Source of the DNA: Plantago major
Taxonomy: Eukaryota > Streptophyta > Magnoliopsida > Lamiales > Plantaginaceae
Direction: 5' to 3'
Assembly (NCBI GenBank): GCA_026545765.1
Contig: CM048840.1
Location: forward strand, 45,799,580 to 45,863,579
Length of the DNA: 64,000 bases
The notes beneath the pieces are model-generated. The model did not search any database. It was given only the letters and a program-made list of their open reading frames with translations, and was not told where the DNA came from. Below are positions 33,568 to 44,822 of the stretch, one piece after another. The translations under genes and the position numbers were made by a program. Each line of letters starts with the position of its first letter. Position 1 is the stretch's first letter.

Positions 33568-34470
33568 GTAATCTCCTTGGTTTAACTTCAGAATACCATT
33601 TTTATACCTCTAGATATCCATACCAAGAATCCTTCTTGCATTACCAAGATCTTTCATCTCAAATCTATTACTCACCGCTTCTTCACCGAAATCAATTCTT
33701 CAATGTCATTGCTAGCTATTAATATGTCATCTACATACAGAAGTAGATATGTAATGACATGTGAATCTTCTTTCTTTAGATACACACAGCTGTCAAATAG
33801 TGATTTAGTGAAGCCAATTTTATCCTCAGATTCACTAAACTTCCTGCACTATCGCTTAGCTTTGTTTAAGCTCATACAAAGATTTCTTTAACAAACAAAC
33901 TTTATCTTCATTTTCCGCAAAATGAAACCTTCAGATGAGACATGTAGATGGTTTCTTCAAGATCACCATGCAAGAAAGTCATTTTCACATCATCTACAAT
34001 GCTCAAGAGAATCTTTATCAAGTATGCTCGACAACTCGAGAGAAGATATCATTGTAGTCCACTCCCTCCTTCTATGTAAAACCTCTAGCAACAAGTCTAG
34101 CTTTATATCTCACTTGTTCTTTAGTAGTAACTTCAATCTTCCTATTGTAAATCCATTTACAGAACACTATTATCTTGTTCATCGTTTGGGAATCAATTCC
34201 TGTGTTTTATTCTTCCCAAGAGATAGTAACTCCTCATGCATAGCAATGCCCACTCTTGCTTGTGAGCACATGTACTTGCTTCTTTAAAGTCCTGTGGCTC
34301 CTGATATTCAATATCTCGACAAGTACTTAGTGAAAATGCCACTAGGTTATCAAACCATACATATTAGTCAGCCAGGTGTTTTTTTCTCTGCCTCTTGTCG
34401 CTTGAAAATTCCTCATTTCATCCGTCACAACAAAGCCACCTTCCTTCTAGTGTAATTTCTCCTCTCGCAA
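33568..34470 (-). pseudogene. Copia reverse transcriptase, fragmented
   Basis: Read by eye across frames: about 33690-33750 encodes the RT active-site block YLLLYVDDILIASND, and about 33880-33990 encodes DVKMTFLHGDLEETIYM. Both are universal in copia RT. The pieces lie in different frames with stops and probable internal deletions. Confidence 0.78.
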
Positions 34471-34474
34471 CTAG

Positions 34475-35600
34475 TCAGGTAATTTCGTACTTGTTGTCTG
34501 TGCATGTATCGGTTGTAGTTGGGCTTTGAGACACATCATTCCTGATAGGGGATCTTTGAGCTGAATTATTCCTGATAGGTGAGCTCTGAGATGCTTCATT
34601 TTCAAGTGAATTGTTAAGTTGATCAATATCACTCAAATCCTGTTGAGTATGAGAATCACTAACTTCATGATTCTCTCTTGCATGATCATTAACTCTCATG
34701 AGCTCCACCTCAATCTCAGAATCTTTAAAATTATGCATATCAGTTGTCAGGTGATGATCTTCATTTTTATATGGAATATAGATTCTTCAAACATGACATC
34801 CCTGCTAATAATGACCTTCTGAGAGTTTTTCTCAATGCACCAGAGTTTATAGCCCTTCACTCCTTTAGGATATCCAACAAATATACACTTAAGTGCCCTG
34901 GGCTCAAGTTGTCCTTTCTGACATGCACATAGGCTAAACAACCAAATACCCCTAAGTGAGAGTAGTCTTTAACACCTCCATACCACATTTCATTTGGTGT
35001 TTTCATCTGTATAGCAGATGAAGGTGTTTTATTCACTAAGTAACACACAGTGGTTACAGCTTCTCCCCAGAATGATTTAGGAACACCTGCCTAAAACATG
35101 ATGCATCTTGTTCTCTCTAATAGAGTTCTATTCATTCTCTTAACAAGACCATTTTTCTGTGGAGTACCAGGTATTGTTCTATGCCTCTTTATACCTTTTT
35201 CACTGCATAATTTGTTGAATTCACCTGATAAAAACTCTATATCGTCTGCTTCCTAACACCTTCACTTTCAGACTTTTCTCATTTTCAACTTCTGCACACC
35301 ACTCTAAACTTTGAGAAAGCATCACTCTTATTCTTTAACACATACACCCATACTCTCCTGGTGTAGTCATCTATCAGAGACATGAAGTGCCTACCTCCAC
35401 CATTTGTCTGCACTTTAGCAGGTCCCCATAAATCTGAATGAATATAATCTAGGGGAGCTTCACTTGTATGAATACCAGTTGGGAAGGGATTTCTTTTAGA
35501 TTTACCCATAATGCATTGCTCATGTGTTTCGAGCTTCTCAATTTTATCGTATCAAAGACTTGCTTCGTCGCAATTCAATCAAGCCATTCTCACTAACACG
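34475..35600 (-). pseudogene. Copia integrase, fragmented
   Basis: 35285-35509 encodes the integrase core start (PLDYIHSDLWGPAKV with the first catalytic Asp, then FMSLIDDYTRRVWVY with the second). 34857-35048 gives MCYLVNKTPSSAI and LGVFGCLAYVHV. 34747-34941 gives KCIFVGYPKGVKGYKLWC. These are the standard copia integrase blocks in order. Frames change between them. 34475-34738 is the polar spacer before RT. Confidence 0.85.
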
Positions 35601-35639
35601 AGTCATTCTCCTATGCCATTACTCAGATCATTTACACTA

Positions 35640-36194
35640 GAAATGTATACATCACCATCAATCACTCTACATTTCATATAATCGAGCTTGTTCCTTCTAA
35701 CACCACTCATGACGCAGATGCATTCTTGTTAAACATGGAGCATACCATTTTCAGAGCTAAACTTATAACATTTACTCTCTAAAGTACCAAGAGAAATTAA
35801 ATTTCTTCCGAGCTCGTATGTACCTTATATCCGTGAGTAGCTTCACGTAATCATCACTCATTTTGAGCTTGATATCACCAACTCCTCAGATGTTGCATAT
35901 CATGTCATTTCCCAACATCATTGTGCCTCCATAGCTAACATTTAGCCTTATAAACCATTCCTTGTAGGACATATGTGAAATGAGCATCCGTAATCCAAAA
36001 TCCACTCATCACCGGGCTTGTTCATCAAGAATATTCGTAACTTCACCTTCATATTCAATGTTTCGCAAACTCATGAGAAGTGCCACCTCTATCTTTGTTT
36101 TCTTTTGTCTCTTAAGTAAGAAACAATTCTTCTTGAGATGCCATGGTTTCTTGCAGTTGATGACAAATTCTTGTATCTCTATTTGTTGTACCAA
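35640..36194 (-). pseudogene. Copia zinc knuckle and protease region
   Basis: 36110-36190 encodes a decayed zinc knuckle (KPWHLKKNCF; the first Cys pair is altered). About 35940-36000 encodes WILDYGCSFHICP: the catalytic D-S/T-G-C of copia protease is here D-Y-G-C, a Ser-to-Tyr change that should abolish activity. Frame is lost downstream. Confidence 0.7.
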
Positions 36195-36310
36195 CAGGTG
36201 CTTTACTCCTTATATCTTTATTGAATTTGTTTCTCTGAAATTGTTGTTGAGACTTTGGCCTGTAGTTGTTATTCTTCACCATGAGGCCTTAACCAGATAC
36301 ATCTCCATTC

Positions 36311-36884
36311 TTAGCTGAATCCTTTTGCTGCTCCTTTTGCCTGATCAAACACTAAACCTCTTCTAATGTGACTTTCTTTTGGCCTGTGAATGCAATAGCA
36401 TCTCCGGTACTCATAGGATTTAGGAAGAGAGTTTAGCATAATTATGGCCTTATCTTCATCGTGCAACTTTAAATCTTCAATGTTATCCAAATCATCGAGA
36501 GTTTTGTTGAACGTAGCAAGTTGCTCAAGTATGTTTCGATCTGGATTCATTCTATATGAGTACAATTGAGATTTCATAAACAACCTCCTTGCTAGTGATC
36601 GTGTTTGATACAACGATTCTAGTTTATTCCATACATATTCATCAGTTTTCTCTCTAGCAACTTCTCGCAGTGGTTCATCTCCCAAACTTAGAATGATTGT
36701 GTTGTGAGCCTTGCCTGAGAGAATCTTCAACTCATGATGTGTAACCGTCGCCGGAATTTCACTGCGAGGCAACAATGCCATCTCAACACCTTGTTGAATC
36801 AAGATTGCTTCCATCTTGATCTTCCATAAAGCAAAATCGTTGGAATCAAGAACTTGTTGATATCAAACCTCATTGAACCCATAG
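36311..36884 (-). pseudogene. Copia gag (UBN2-type)
   Basis: Codons for DSNDFALWKIKMEAILIQQG (near 36784-36843), then SLGDEPLREVAREKTDEYVW, LESLYQTRSLARRLFMKSQL and LPKSYEYRRC. This is the common copia gag layout with A-x-x-x-W and L-x-x-x-Y blocks. The presumed start lies near 36875 in another frame, so at least one indel is present. The frame ends at 36311. Confidence 0.85.
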
Positions 36885-36945
36885 CTGATCACAAATCGGC
36901 AACCAATGATCGAACACATCTCCGATTCCCACAGACAGCGCCACT

Positions 36946-37670
36946 TGTTAAAATTCGATCTAATCAACACCTCAATCCAATCAACTACTCAAACAACAAA
37001 CACAATCACACACAAAAACACAGAGAATTTTACGTGGTTCGATTGAATCGCTTCAATCTACATCCACGGAGAATCGACGATTTTATTACTTCTCAAGCTT
37101 CTCAACCTTACAACATTGTTACAGAGAAATTGAAAGAAATTACAATCAATTTCCTATACAAAACTCACAACAACAAATACAATAACCGCCTCAACACAGA
37201 GAAACAAATGTAAGAATCAGAAGAATTGTGATGATTGTTGAAGAAGAAACCAAACAGGTCTATTTTATACCAGAAGAACACAGTTAAAATCGCCAGAAGA
37301 AATGGCAACCGTTGGATGATAACTACAAGAAATGATCTGACGACTCGCATAAAAACGCATTATCATTAACTCAGCCAGAATACGTTTCTTCAACCAAAAC
37401 CAGTAATTTCGAACAAACTTAATCTTGCAAATAACAACCAAGTCCCTGAACTTCTGGAATCCTTCGAAAACACCACAAACTTCACATAAAGGAACACAAA
37501 TCACAAAAATCCAAGCAACCATCCATGTTATTTTAACAAATACCTTTCCGATTGATCCAATCATGAGTTTTATATTTTCCCTCAATAACTCTACCAATAA
37601 TTTAAAATAAATAATTGATTTTAGTTCATGAAGCAAACAGTATTCGGGCAATTTAAAACAACACATAACA
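36946..37670 (-). repeat. 5' LTR of the copia element
   Basis: On the minus strand TGTTATGTGTTG to GAATTTTAACA; TGTTA/TAACA termini. A TATA box (TATAAAATAG) lies at about 37262-37271. Just inside, the minus strand reads TGGCGCTGTCTGTGGGAA (about 36927-36944), a possible primer site that is not the initiator-Met type common in copia. The outer boundary rests only on the TG..CA rule because no second LTR is present. Confidence 0.65.
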
Positions 37671-37760
37671 TAATTCGAGGTAGCTTGAAGAACTTATCTT
37701 ATCATAACTTATTTTCTGGCTCTAGAATGAGATTAGTTTCCCCTCAAAAGATTAGACTTT

Positions 37761-38003
37761 GAGTAAGTTTCATGAGAGATGGTGTCTAGATAATTTATAT
37801 AGAGGCGAACCTATGTTGTCAAAAATCTTTGATGTTATTAATTAAAATATCTATGTTCTCAACATTGGTGTTTTTTCATATTACACCATTAGTCGTTTTG
37901 ATTAACAACAAAGACGCTTTAATTATTAATATGCATGATTTTTTATAATATAGATCGTCTCTAGAAATGTTATCTAAAGATCATCTCTCATGAGACTTTC
38001 AGG
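37761..38003. mobile_element. Mutator-like MITE with 9-bp duplication
   Basis: Flanked by TTAGACTTT on both sides (37752-37760 and 38004-38012). The ends are inverted copies: AAGTTTCATGAGAGATGGTG at the left answers CATCTCTCATGAGACTTT at the right, and the similarity extends about 30 bp. 243 bp, no ORF. A 9-bp duplication is typical of Mutator-like elements. Confidence 0.75.
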
Positions 38004-38012
38004 TTAGACTTT

Positions 38013-38833
38013 ACCCCAAATACGATCTCAATCCCAGAATATTCCTAACTCTCAACCCCACTCCTCCTTAGTATTTCTACTAAGCACCACAACATATTTA
38101 TCTATACCACTTGAATAGGACCAACTCATACACTCCCAACAACTTACGGTTGCCACACCTGATTCGCCTGTTTCTTAGCAGACAACATAGTGTTAGCCAC
38201 ATATAACATATGGGGGACAACCGGCCCGCTGAGGCTCATCTGATTCCTCTTCAACACCACAATTCCCCCCATCCTTCAATTTAAGGTCACAAAGAGCTAC
38301 AACGCAAAAGAGAAAGAGATTAGCGATAAAGGGTTCACCTTGGGGATTCCTTTTCCTAGAAAATCGACCATGTCGAGTAGTGAATACCATTCAAAATTAT
38401 CGAATAAGACAGTGTACGCACATAGATCAAAGTTTTTTTTATTGAAAATCATTACTAACGCATGTTCTCATCATCAATTTTTCTAGGAAAATCCAATCAA
38501 CCATGGCATAAGCCTTGCTATGCTATCGTTCAAATAGAAGGGCATGATGCCCTTCACCTTACGCCTAGATGATTATGTTAGAGACACTAGTTAATGGCCT
38601 GTCGATACTTAACGGGGTATGAAGACAAAATTTAAAATAAAAAATGAATAAATTTGTATAATACCATGTCGAAGTTGAGAATTATATAAAACTACAAGGT
38701 AACAAAATGCATGATCTAATCGCTTCAACATTGTATCGCAAGTTACCCTACCTGTAGAAAAATGCATAATTAATGTAAATTAGTGAAATTGAACACAACC
38801 ATTATAAAAGACACATAAAAGATAAAAATCAAC
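38013..38833. other. Spacer without recognised gene
   Basis: Nothing supportable. It may hold the 3' end of the Helitron relic, but I cannot identify the terminal hairpin and CTRR end. Confidence 0.4.
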
Positions 38834-39210
38834 TCATAACTTGTCGAACACTTCTTTATAAATTACGTTTGTTGTCGTGTCATATGTAACTCTAGAATTA
38901 CCTCACGTCGCAAATTACTAAGTTAAATCCTTCCTATGGTAACTCTAGAAAGAGCAACATTTAACCGACCGTGGTTGAATACATGTGAGAGGAGGTATAT
39001 GCTCACCATAATCCTCTAATGAAAACCTTTGCACGCGTTGATTCAAGATATCATTGCCTTGATGATATGCTTATCAAGGTTAGTAACTATGAGTCTTCCA
39101 TTGCACAACTGGAAAGTCTGATCAATATTCCTCATAAGCATTATCATACACCCAACCTTTAGTATGGTCAATATTCCTCGTGATTTGCAATGGTATTATG
39201 AACCTCGAGT
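38834..39210 (-). pseudogene. Helitron helicase C-terminus
   Basis: Across frames: LMRNIDQTFQLCNGRLIVTN, then FNHGRLNVALSRV (the last helicase motif, normally H-G-Q-L-Y-V-A-L/V-S-R-V), then NVIYKEVFDKL and a stop at 38834. These are the closing blocks of plant Helitron PIF1-type helicases. At least two indels and a stop interrupt it. The helicase body expected immediately upstream is missing. Confidence 0.8.
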
Positions 39211-39539
39211 ATGTTTGATCACCGCCCTACCTTTATAAAGAAGGAGTGATGCAATCCCACCGACGAATCGAACTACAAAATCTTCTCTAGCCTTCAAACC
39301 AGAGCACATCGTTTCCATATAAAGGTTTTGTGGTCCCTCCGTAGATGTATAAGAAGAATACTCACATTTTGACCATCGACAATAGACATAATTTCATATA
39401 TAGCACGTTATCCATCACCAATTGTGGGTATAAACCATCGCATATGCTCATTGCAACAGTAACATAGAACATCCAATACACAATGGATGGATTTATAGCA
39501 TTTTATATAACAAACTCATCTGGCATGGGCATATCGTCA

Positions 39540-39950
39540 AATGAACTGAGTTGTTGCAGTTTTTCTTCGGTAACTTCTCTACTTGCATAATAGCAATGTT
39601 TTTTTATTTGTTCATCAGTGAGTTTCTAAACTGGTTGGAGAGTTCTCCATCGTTACATGACAATTACATACAGAATTTAAACTGATTATCATGGGATGTG
39701 GGAATGGATAATATAGTCTTTAAATTTATTGTACCAAGATTGCTAAGTAAACTTTGTTGATTGTACAAAATGTCGTCTGATAATAAATTTCATGTTTTGT
39801 TCCACACTTCCTTAGGACTCGACATGCTGCGTGATAACAACATGGTTATGAAAAGGTGACGAAAAAACTCGCAAATTCCATCGACTTGCCACTTTCAAAC
39901 CACTAATATACTCTATCATCAATAAGAGGCCCATAGATTCACATGCATCC
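39540..39950 (-). pseudogene. Helitron linker between Rep and helicase
   Basis: Reads FRHLFITMLLSRSMSSPKEV, a Trp, NKT-stop-NLLSDDILYNQ, then LTDEQIKKHCYYASREV and MPMPDEF. These match the conserved region before the helicase in plant Helitron proteins (FVTLLLS, P-x-x-V-W, LTDEQIKN, MPLP). A TGA replaces the expected Trp codon near 39797. Confidence 0.75.
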
Positions 39951-40149
39951 TTGTGATATTCGTGCACAAAACAATAACACCATTATCCCAAACCTTGTTT
40001 CTTTGTTTACATACGGACCATATTTTATGTTCGTTTTTCTAACAATGATAGCGAGGATTTTAGCATAAGTCGGCTTCCGGGCTCGAGGATCTATTTGTTC
40101 AGCTCGAACCACTGCAAGAACTGTGATTGTTTGACATTGGCTTTGTCGA

Positions 40150-40480
40150 TGACATCTCGTATGCATTCACCATTTTTTTAAAGGAACAAACTGCTCATTC
40201 TCCAAATGAAACGACAATCGCTTAACAACATACCTTGTATAATGTAGCAGGACTGTAATATCCTCCACATTGCTTTGCATGGAGACACATAACGACAATC
40301 CATATGCCTCATGACCTTATCCCCGTTTTCTCGATCAATGAAACTAACCAAATTTTATTGCTTCCATTGAATATATACTTGAAGGATGCGGTTGACCTAC
40401 GGTTATTACAAGATTCCATGTCGATGTGTGCTTGATATTTGAGCATCAAATGGGAGTTATGTGGAAATGAGTATCTATTT
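40150..40480 (-). pseudogene. Helitron Rep region fragment
   Basis: FPHNSHLMLKYQAHIDMESC matches the V-P-Y-N-P-x-L-L-x-K-Y-x-A-H-I-N-V-E block of Rep. Further along, VSPCKAMWRILQ matches the S-x-x-E-A-x-W-R-I-F block. The HUH and catalytic Tyr segments are not identifiable. Confidence 0.78.
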
Positions 40481-40485
40481 TTCAT

Positions 40486-40489
<4 letters not shown>

Positions 40490-40543
<54 letters not shown>
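40490..40543. repeat. (TAA)n microsatellite
   Basis: About 18 uninterrupted TAA units. It lies between the Rep fragment and helicase core copy 1 of the Helitron relics. Confidence 0.95.
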
Positions 40544-40546
<3 letters not shown>

Positions 40547-40739
40547 CATAAATAAATAAAGGCTTTGAAAATATAAATTACGCAAAAATAAATTAACATA
40601 TATAAAATAATAAATAAATTATAGTTCATGATAAGAGATACGGACTAGATATATATGTTAATTTATTTTGGAAATAATGTGGATCAAGATATGTATTAGA
40701 TAAATGCTAACGGATGTGTGCTTTGGACCATGGTAGGAA

Positions 40740-41371
40740 TAGGATCACTCACTTCTTCAATAAGAATGTACTCTGGCATCTTGATATCAATCTCACCGTC
40801 ATTATCACCGCGGGCAACTCCATCACCAACCTGTAGTATATCTACTATATGAATTCTCTCGTCTCCTGAATCTCAGTTGTTAATGTACCATCGTAAAAAA
40901 ACACAAAACACACTTAATAAAATATAAAAGAAGATACAATTTACTAAAATCAAAATTACATAAGTGAAACAAACATTTAGTTACATGTAGTCGCATGTTC
41001 TTTGTAAGTCTTATAACCTCACATGAATCCCCAATTCTGGATGAGAATATTGTTGCATTAACAATGTCAGATCTAGACCATCGCGAAACCACTGGCAGTA
41101 TCTGTGTAAAGTCTACGCCAAATACAATAATCAAACCACTGAATGGTGTGGCTAGTCGATGCATAACATTTCTCAAACTCCTATCACACGCTTCAAAACA
41201 ATGCATATTGGTCACTGTAGCCTCGTCCCATATAATAAGCTTTGTTTCTTCGAGTAGACATGTTACATAAGAATCGTGCATAATCTCACCGTCAAGTAAG
41301 GACGGATATGTGATTTTGAAAATTGTATGAATAATATCACTCACTACTTGAAAAAGAATGTCCTCTGGCAT
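40740..41371 (-). pseudogene. PIF1-type helicase core of Helitron, copy 1
   Basis: Contains Walker B LIIWDEA, then FSGLIIVFGVDFTQILPVV and IRLTKNMRL, standard Helitron helicase motifs; IKMPE follows at about 40770-40790. Walker A is absent. Upstream (41371 to about 41290) the frame reads MPEDILFQ and TYPSLLDGEI, which belong to the tail of copy 2, so the ORF spans the duplication junction. Confidence 0.82.
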
Positions 41372-41981
41372 CTTTATATCAACCTCACTATCATTATCAC
41401 CGCCGACAACTCCATCACCAACCCGTAGTATCCACTTTGTGAATTCTCTCGTCTCATGAATCTCGCTTGTGAACGTACCAGCTTAAAAAATACAAAATAC
41501 ACTTAACAGAATATAAAGAAAGATACAAATTAGTAAAATCAAAATTACCATAAGGGAAACAAACATATAGTTACTGCAAATACATGTTCTTTGTAAGTAT
41601 GAGGACCTTACACTAATCCCAAATTTTGGATGAGCATATTGTCGCATTAACAATGTCGATCTAGACCTCCTAACCAATCGACAAGATATGTCTAAAGTCT
41701 CCGCCAAGTACAATAACCAAACCCTCAAATGGTGTGGCTGGTCGATGCTTAAAATCTCCCAAACTCCTATCAAGCGCTTCAACACAATGCATATTGGTCA
41801 CTATAGCCCCGCCCCATATAATAAACTTCGTTTCCTTAAGTAGACAGGTTGCATTAGAATCAGGCTTAATCTTACTGCATACCGAGTCTAAATGGATCTT
41901 CAATGGTATATCGAATCTTGATTGAGCAATTCGACCATCATCAATGATATGATACAGATGGACTCCATTGGGGAACTGCAT
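41331..41981 (-). pseudogene. PIF1-type helicase core of Helitron, copy 2
   Basis: Reads RIAQSRFDIPLKI, CLLKETKFIIWGGA (Walker B D-E changed to G-G), MHCVEALDRSLGD and LVIVLGGDFRHIL. The rest is in another frame to about 41483. Near-identical DNA to copy 1: CATATTGGTCACT is at 41204 and again at 41790, so the tandem period is about 586 bp. Confidence 0.8.
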
Positions 41982-41986
41982 CTCTT

Positions 41987-42840
41987 CTAGCTCTCAAAAC
42001 GGAGCATAATGTCCTCAAAATATAATATCTCTACAATCAACAATGAATTGCAATAAAGACATCCTACTAAGTGTGTGAGTTGATGACCTTCATTCCCCCT
42101 ATTTTGTATCCGGAACGCTAAGAACTCCCTTAGAATAAGATTTGACATCTTACTCACAATACTTATCTGAATATCAATATACCATCCGTCTTCTCCATGG
42201 ATGAAAAGTAGTGGATATTGAAAAATAAGGTAGCATCGAAGAAACTCAGCTATGTGGTTGAAGTTCCCATTCATCATTTGAACCATAATATGATTTTTTG
42301 CATGTAAGTTATGGACATCACCCTCTACTATAGCAGTTACTTCTGATGTAGTAGGCAAATTGTAAGTTCACGCCTTGCAATAAGTCAAGGCCTACCTAAC
42401 GGCATTATCAAGGAAGATGTGATCTCTGGCCATCTTGTGTACTTTTGCATATGGATTGTACTCTCCCACCATAGTTTTGATCAATGTCGCAGTAGCAATT
42501 TTCACACCAGCTTCAATGGTATAGCTTTACTATAATAATAAAATAAATTATTTACCGGCCGGTATATATAATTTTAATGGATACAATAATGTATAAGGAA
42601 TAATTTGTTTGAAACGAAATATGTAAAAGATGCATAAAATTGAGTGTAGAGGCTTAAAGAAACGCACCCAAGAGCATTGATCATGTTGTCAATTCCGTGT
42701 TCAGTATCATATATGTAAGGTTGGGCGAATTTTTGGAGTTTGTCCTTCGTTGGACAAGAGTGAGCCAATCTTGTGATCATTTTAGCCACATATCTTAAAG
42801 CAATAAGGACATTTTCGTTTATTGACTTCCTCATCTATTT
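41987..42840 (-). pseudogene. Helitron N-terminal region
   Basis: 42574-42834 encodes KFAQPYIYDTEHGIDNMINA (family: P-x-F-A-Q-L-Y-I-Y-D-T-E). About 42390-42470 encodes NPYAKVHKMARDHIF (family: N-P-Y-V-x-x-F-R-x-A-R-D). 41987-42358 encodes MPTTSEVTAIVEGD, FQYPLLFIHGEDGWY and FLAFRIQNR. All are in the expected order for the Helitron-like N-terminal domain. Frames change between them. Confidence 0.82.
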
Positions 42841-43439
42841 CCATCCATTGAAGTAAATGCGAAGATGTTGTTGTATGCACGGATGATAGAAAAGTTATAT
42901 GAACTGAGTACCTACAGGATAAACAGCTAATACATGTAGAATATATTTTCAAAATAATATAGTTTTGAACCTTTCCACTGTCATTCAAATTTATTCCATC
43001 TCGTGGAGTCTGATCTTGAAACAGTAAATGCTTATTCGACTTAGACGATTTGTTATCCATCAGGAGTTTTTAAATGTAACCAAATCCAAGCAAGAACTAT
43101 GCATGTTTATCAAATAAATAAAGCTTACAATCATGCGTCGCATTTCACAACTAAAAGTAACAGTTGAGAATGTAGGAAAAATTTCAACATCCAGGTGTTG
43201 TTTGAAATCAAATATATATGTAATTAAAAAATAGCTTGAAAGATTGATCATGAAAAAATCAAAAATAAAATTAGAGCATAGAGACTGTTAATAGACAAAA
43301 TTCTACATCAAATGCCTCGGTTTTTTCTATATTGTAAAAAAAAGAAGATGCAAATCTATAATATGTAGACTTAAGTGATGTAATCACTGAAGAGAAATTC
43401 CCATTAATTAATAACTAACTACATGTTGCCACTCAGAAT
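42841..43439. other. Spacer upstream of Helitron relic
   Basis: ORFs at 42782-43060 and 43060-43251 on the minus strand have no recognisable domain. AT-rich. Confidence 0.4.
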
Positions 43440-43680
43440 TTTGAACCAATTCAGTTGCTAATTTGTCAGTAATACCTTCCGCACCTTCTAAAAAAACCAT
43501 AAGACACAAACTTTGATGCCAAACAATAACATTGGCCCCGTTGATCCCTAGCAACAACACCAATACCACCCCTATGTAGACTCTACGTACTCAATCGTAG
43601 CATCAAAATTAGCTAACATGATACCAAGATCAGGCGGTAACCAAGCTACTGCCACAATTGGCTATGCAACACCTAAAGAT
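43440..43680 (-). pseudogene. Possible RNase H-like (RVT_3-type) fragment
   Basis: Across two frames the minus strand reads WLPPDLGIMLANFDATI and GIGVVARDQRGQCY with CLASKFVSYG. This resembles the start of RNase H-like domains of LINE or DUF4283-linked proteins (W-x-P-P, N-x-D-A, G-x-G-V-V-A-R-D-x-R-G). Short, with at least one frame change, so low confidence. Confidence 0.35.
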
Positions 43681-43982
43681 CTTTTACCGACTATACTTAT
43701 TTTATCCTTAAAATAATGCATTAATAATCTAATATGTTAATTTTCAATCATAAAAAACTCAATATATATAAATTGACATTTATATTCAAAATGTTCCATA
43801 TAGTGAGTATATAAGATAGAAGGTAATATTTGAATAAATAATGAGTAAAAGTAAAAAAAAAAAAACATGTGAGAATTTACATAAATGTTGATAAGATGAT
43901 GGATTTTGTTTAATCCAATACATTACTTTATTGTTAAGTTTTAAAGTGTCCATTTGTAATCGGACACCTAAATAATATTGAT

Positions 43983-44800
43983 TGTTGATACGGACATGTG
44001 TCCAATCCGTTAAGGGCGCCAAGAGCGTGTCCTAGAGCACATCAAGGCTGAAATAGCCAATTCAGTACTAGTCCGACCTTCAAATGGTCCGACCTAAGGG
44101 AAACCATTCCAGGTCAACTAATACTTACAAGTCAACACACCTTCTCAGCTAAGTCCGACCAAGCTAGGTGTACGACTTCCGAACCTGACAAAAGGTCACA
44201 TGGTCCTTCCATGTACCACAAACCGTCACCCTAGATGCTAAACGGACCGGACGAGAATCTTGACGCCACCATCACATTAAGACCAAACGATATAATGTAA
44301 CCAATCGAGATACTTCCGAAACTTCCGCTCTGACACCCAGAGTTACCTAAGGAAGACCAACCAAGGCATGATCCGTCTGAGGGATCGACACGAACCCAAC
44401 AAGCTTAACAAGATTTCAGAGGGAAAAGGTCCAAACTCCCCTCCCAGGCCCATTAATCGGATGTGGGCTACTGTTCACTATCAATGGCCAAAGGTAGCAT
44501 TGGTGTCCAAATCAAGCATACACTGCACCATCTTATGAGTCATTTCATAAGATATGGTCTCAGAATATAGCACAAGGTCCAAGACCTTAAGATAAGTCAC
44601 AATTCCCAAGTGATAAGCAATAATTATTCCAAATCATATCTCATAACTACCACATTGAGAGCTTTACAACTCTCTCGAGTAAAGTCTCATCGAAGTCGAC
44701 AACTTACAACCCGACCAAGTCATCGTCGGACCTCGTTGGTGGCGGATCTTAGATCGGGATTTGTGGTAGTTTAGTTAGTGTTCAAGCCAAACCCTCAACA
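43983..44800 (+). repeat. 5' LTR of Tat element
   Basis: 818 bp. Compared with the 3' LTR it has several deletions, including the TATA box: GGTCTCAGAATATAGC here against GGTCTCTATAAATATAGC in the 3' LTR. Also shortened after AAAGTCTCAT near the 3' end. Confidence 0.92.
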
Positions 44801-44822
44801 TTTTCGGGCGCCTATGGGAATC
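44801..44822 (+). other. Degenerate primer-binding site of Tat element
   Basis: TTTTCGGGCGCCTATGGGAA follows the LTR directly. The GGCGCC...GGG pattern resembles the TTTGGCGCCGTCTGTGGGG-type site of Tat elements with changes. Confidence 0.6.

Larger units (their letters stand above)
33003..37670 (-). mobile_element. Truncated Ty1/copia element (Tork-like), 5' LTR retained
   Basis: Order along the minus strand: LTR (36946-37670), leader, gag, zinc knuckle, protease, integrase, RT, RNase H, then abrupt loss near 33003 before the RNase H C-terminal block. The 3' LTR is absent. All coding parts carry stops and frameshifts. The RT/RNase H sequence (SIMYAMVCSRPDVAYA, YILRYLRG) resembles Tork/Tnt1-type copia elements; that lineage call is inference. 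Confidence 0.88.
38834..42840 (-). mobile_element. Helitron relics, scrambled
   Basis: Fragments of a Helitron Rep/helicase are spread over 4 kb on the minus strand, but not in the normal order. From high to low coordinates: N-terminal region (42840-41987), helicase core copy 2 (about 41331-41981), helicase core copy 1 (about 40740-41268), Rep mid-region (about 40150-40480), linker (about 39540-39950), helicase C-terminus (38834-39210). Rep should precede the helicase core. So either two deleted copies abut, or the locus was rearranged. A (TAA)n microsatellite lies at the junction (40490-40543). Helitrons move by rolling-circle replication; nothing here is intact. Confidence 0.8.

Noticed and set aside
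38193..38390. 65-codon minus-strand ORF
   Set aside because: No recognisable domain, no homology to its neighbours, and no expression signal.
40309..40629. Poly-Tyr ORF on the minus strand
   Set aside because: The Tyr run is the (TAA)n tract; only the 3' part belongs to a real (Helitron Rep) fragment, which is listed.
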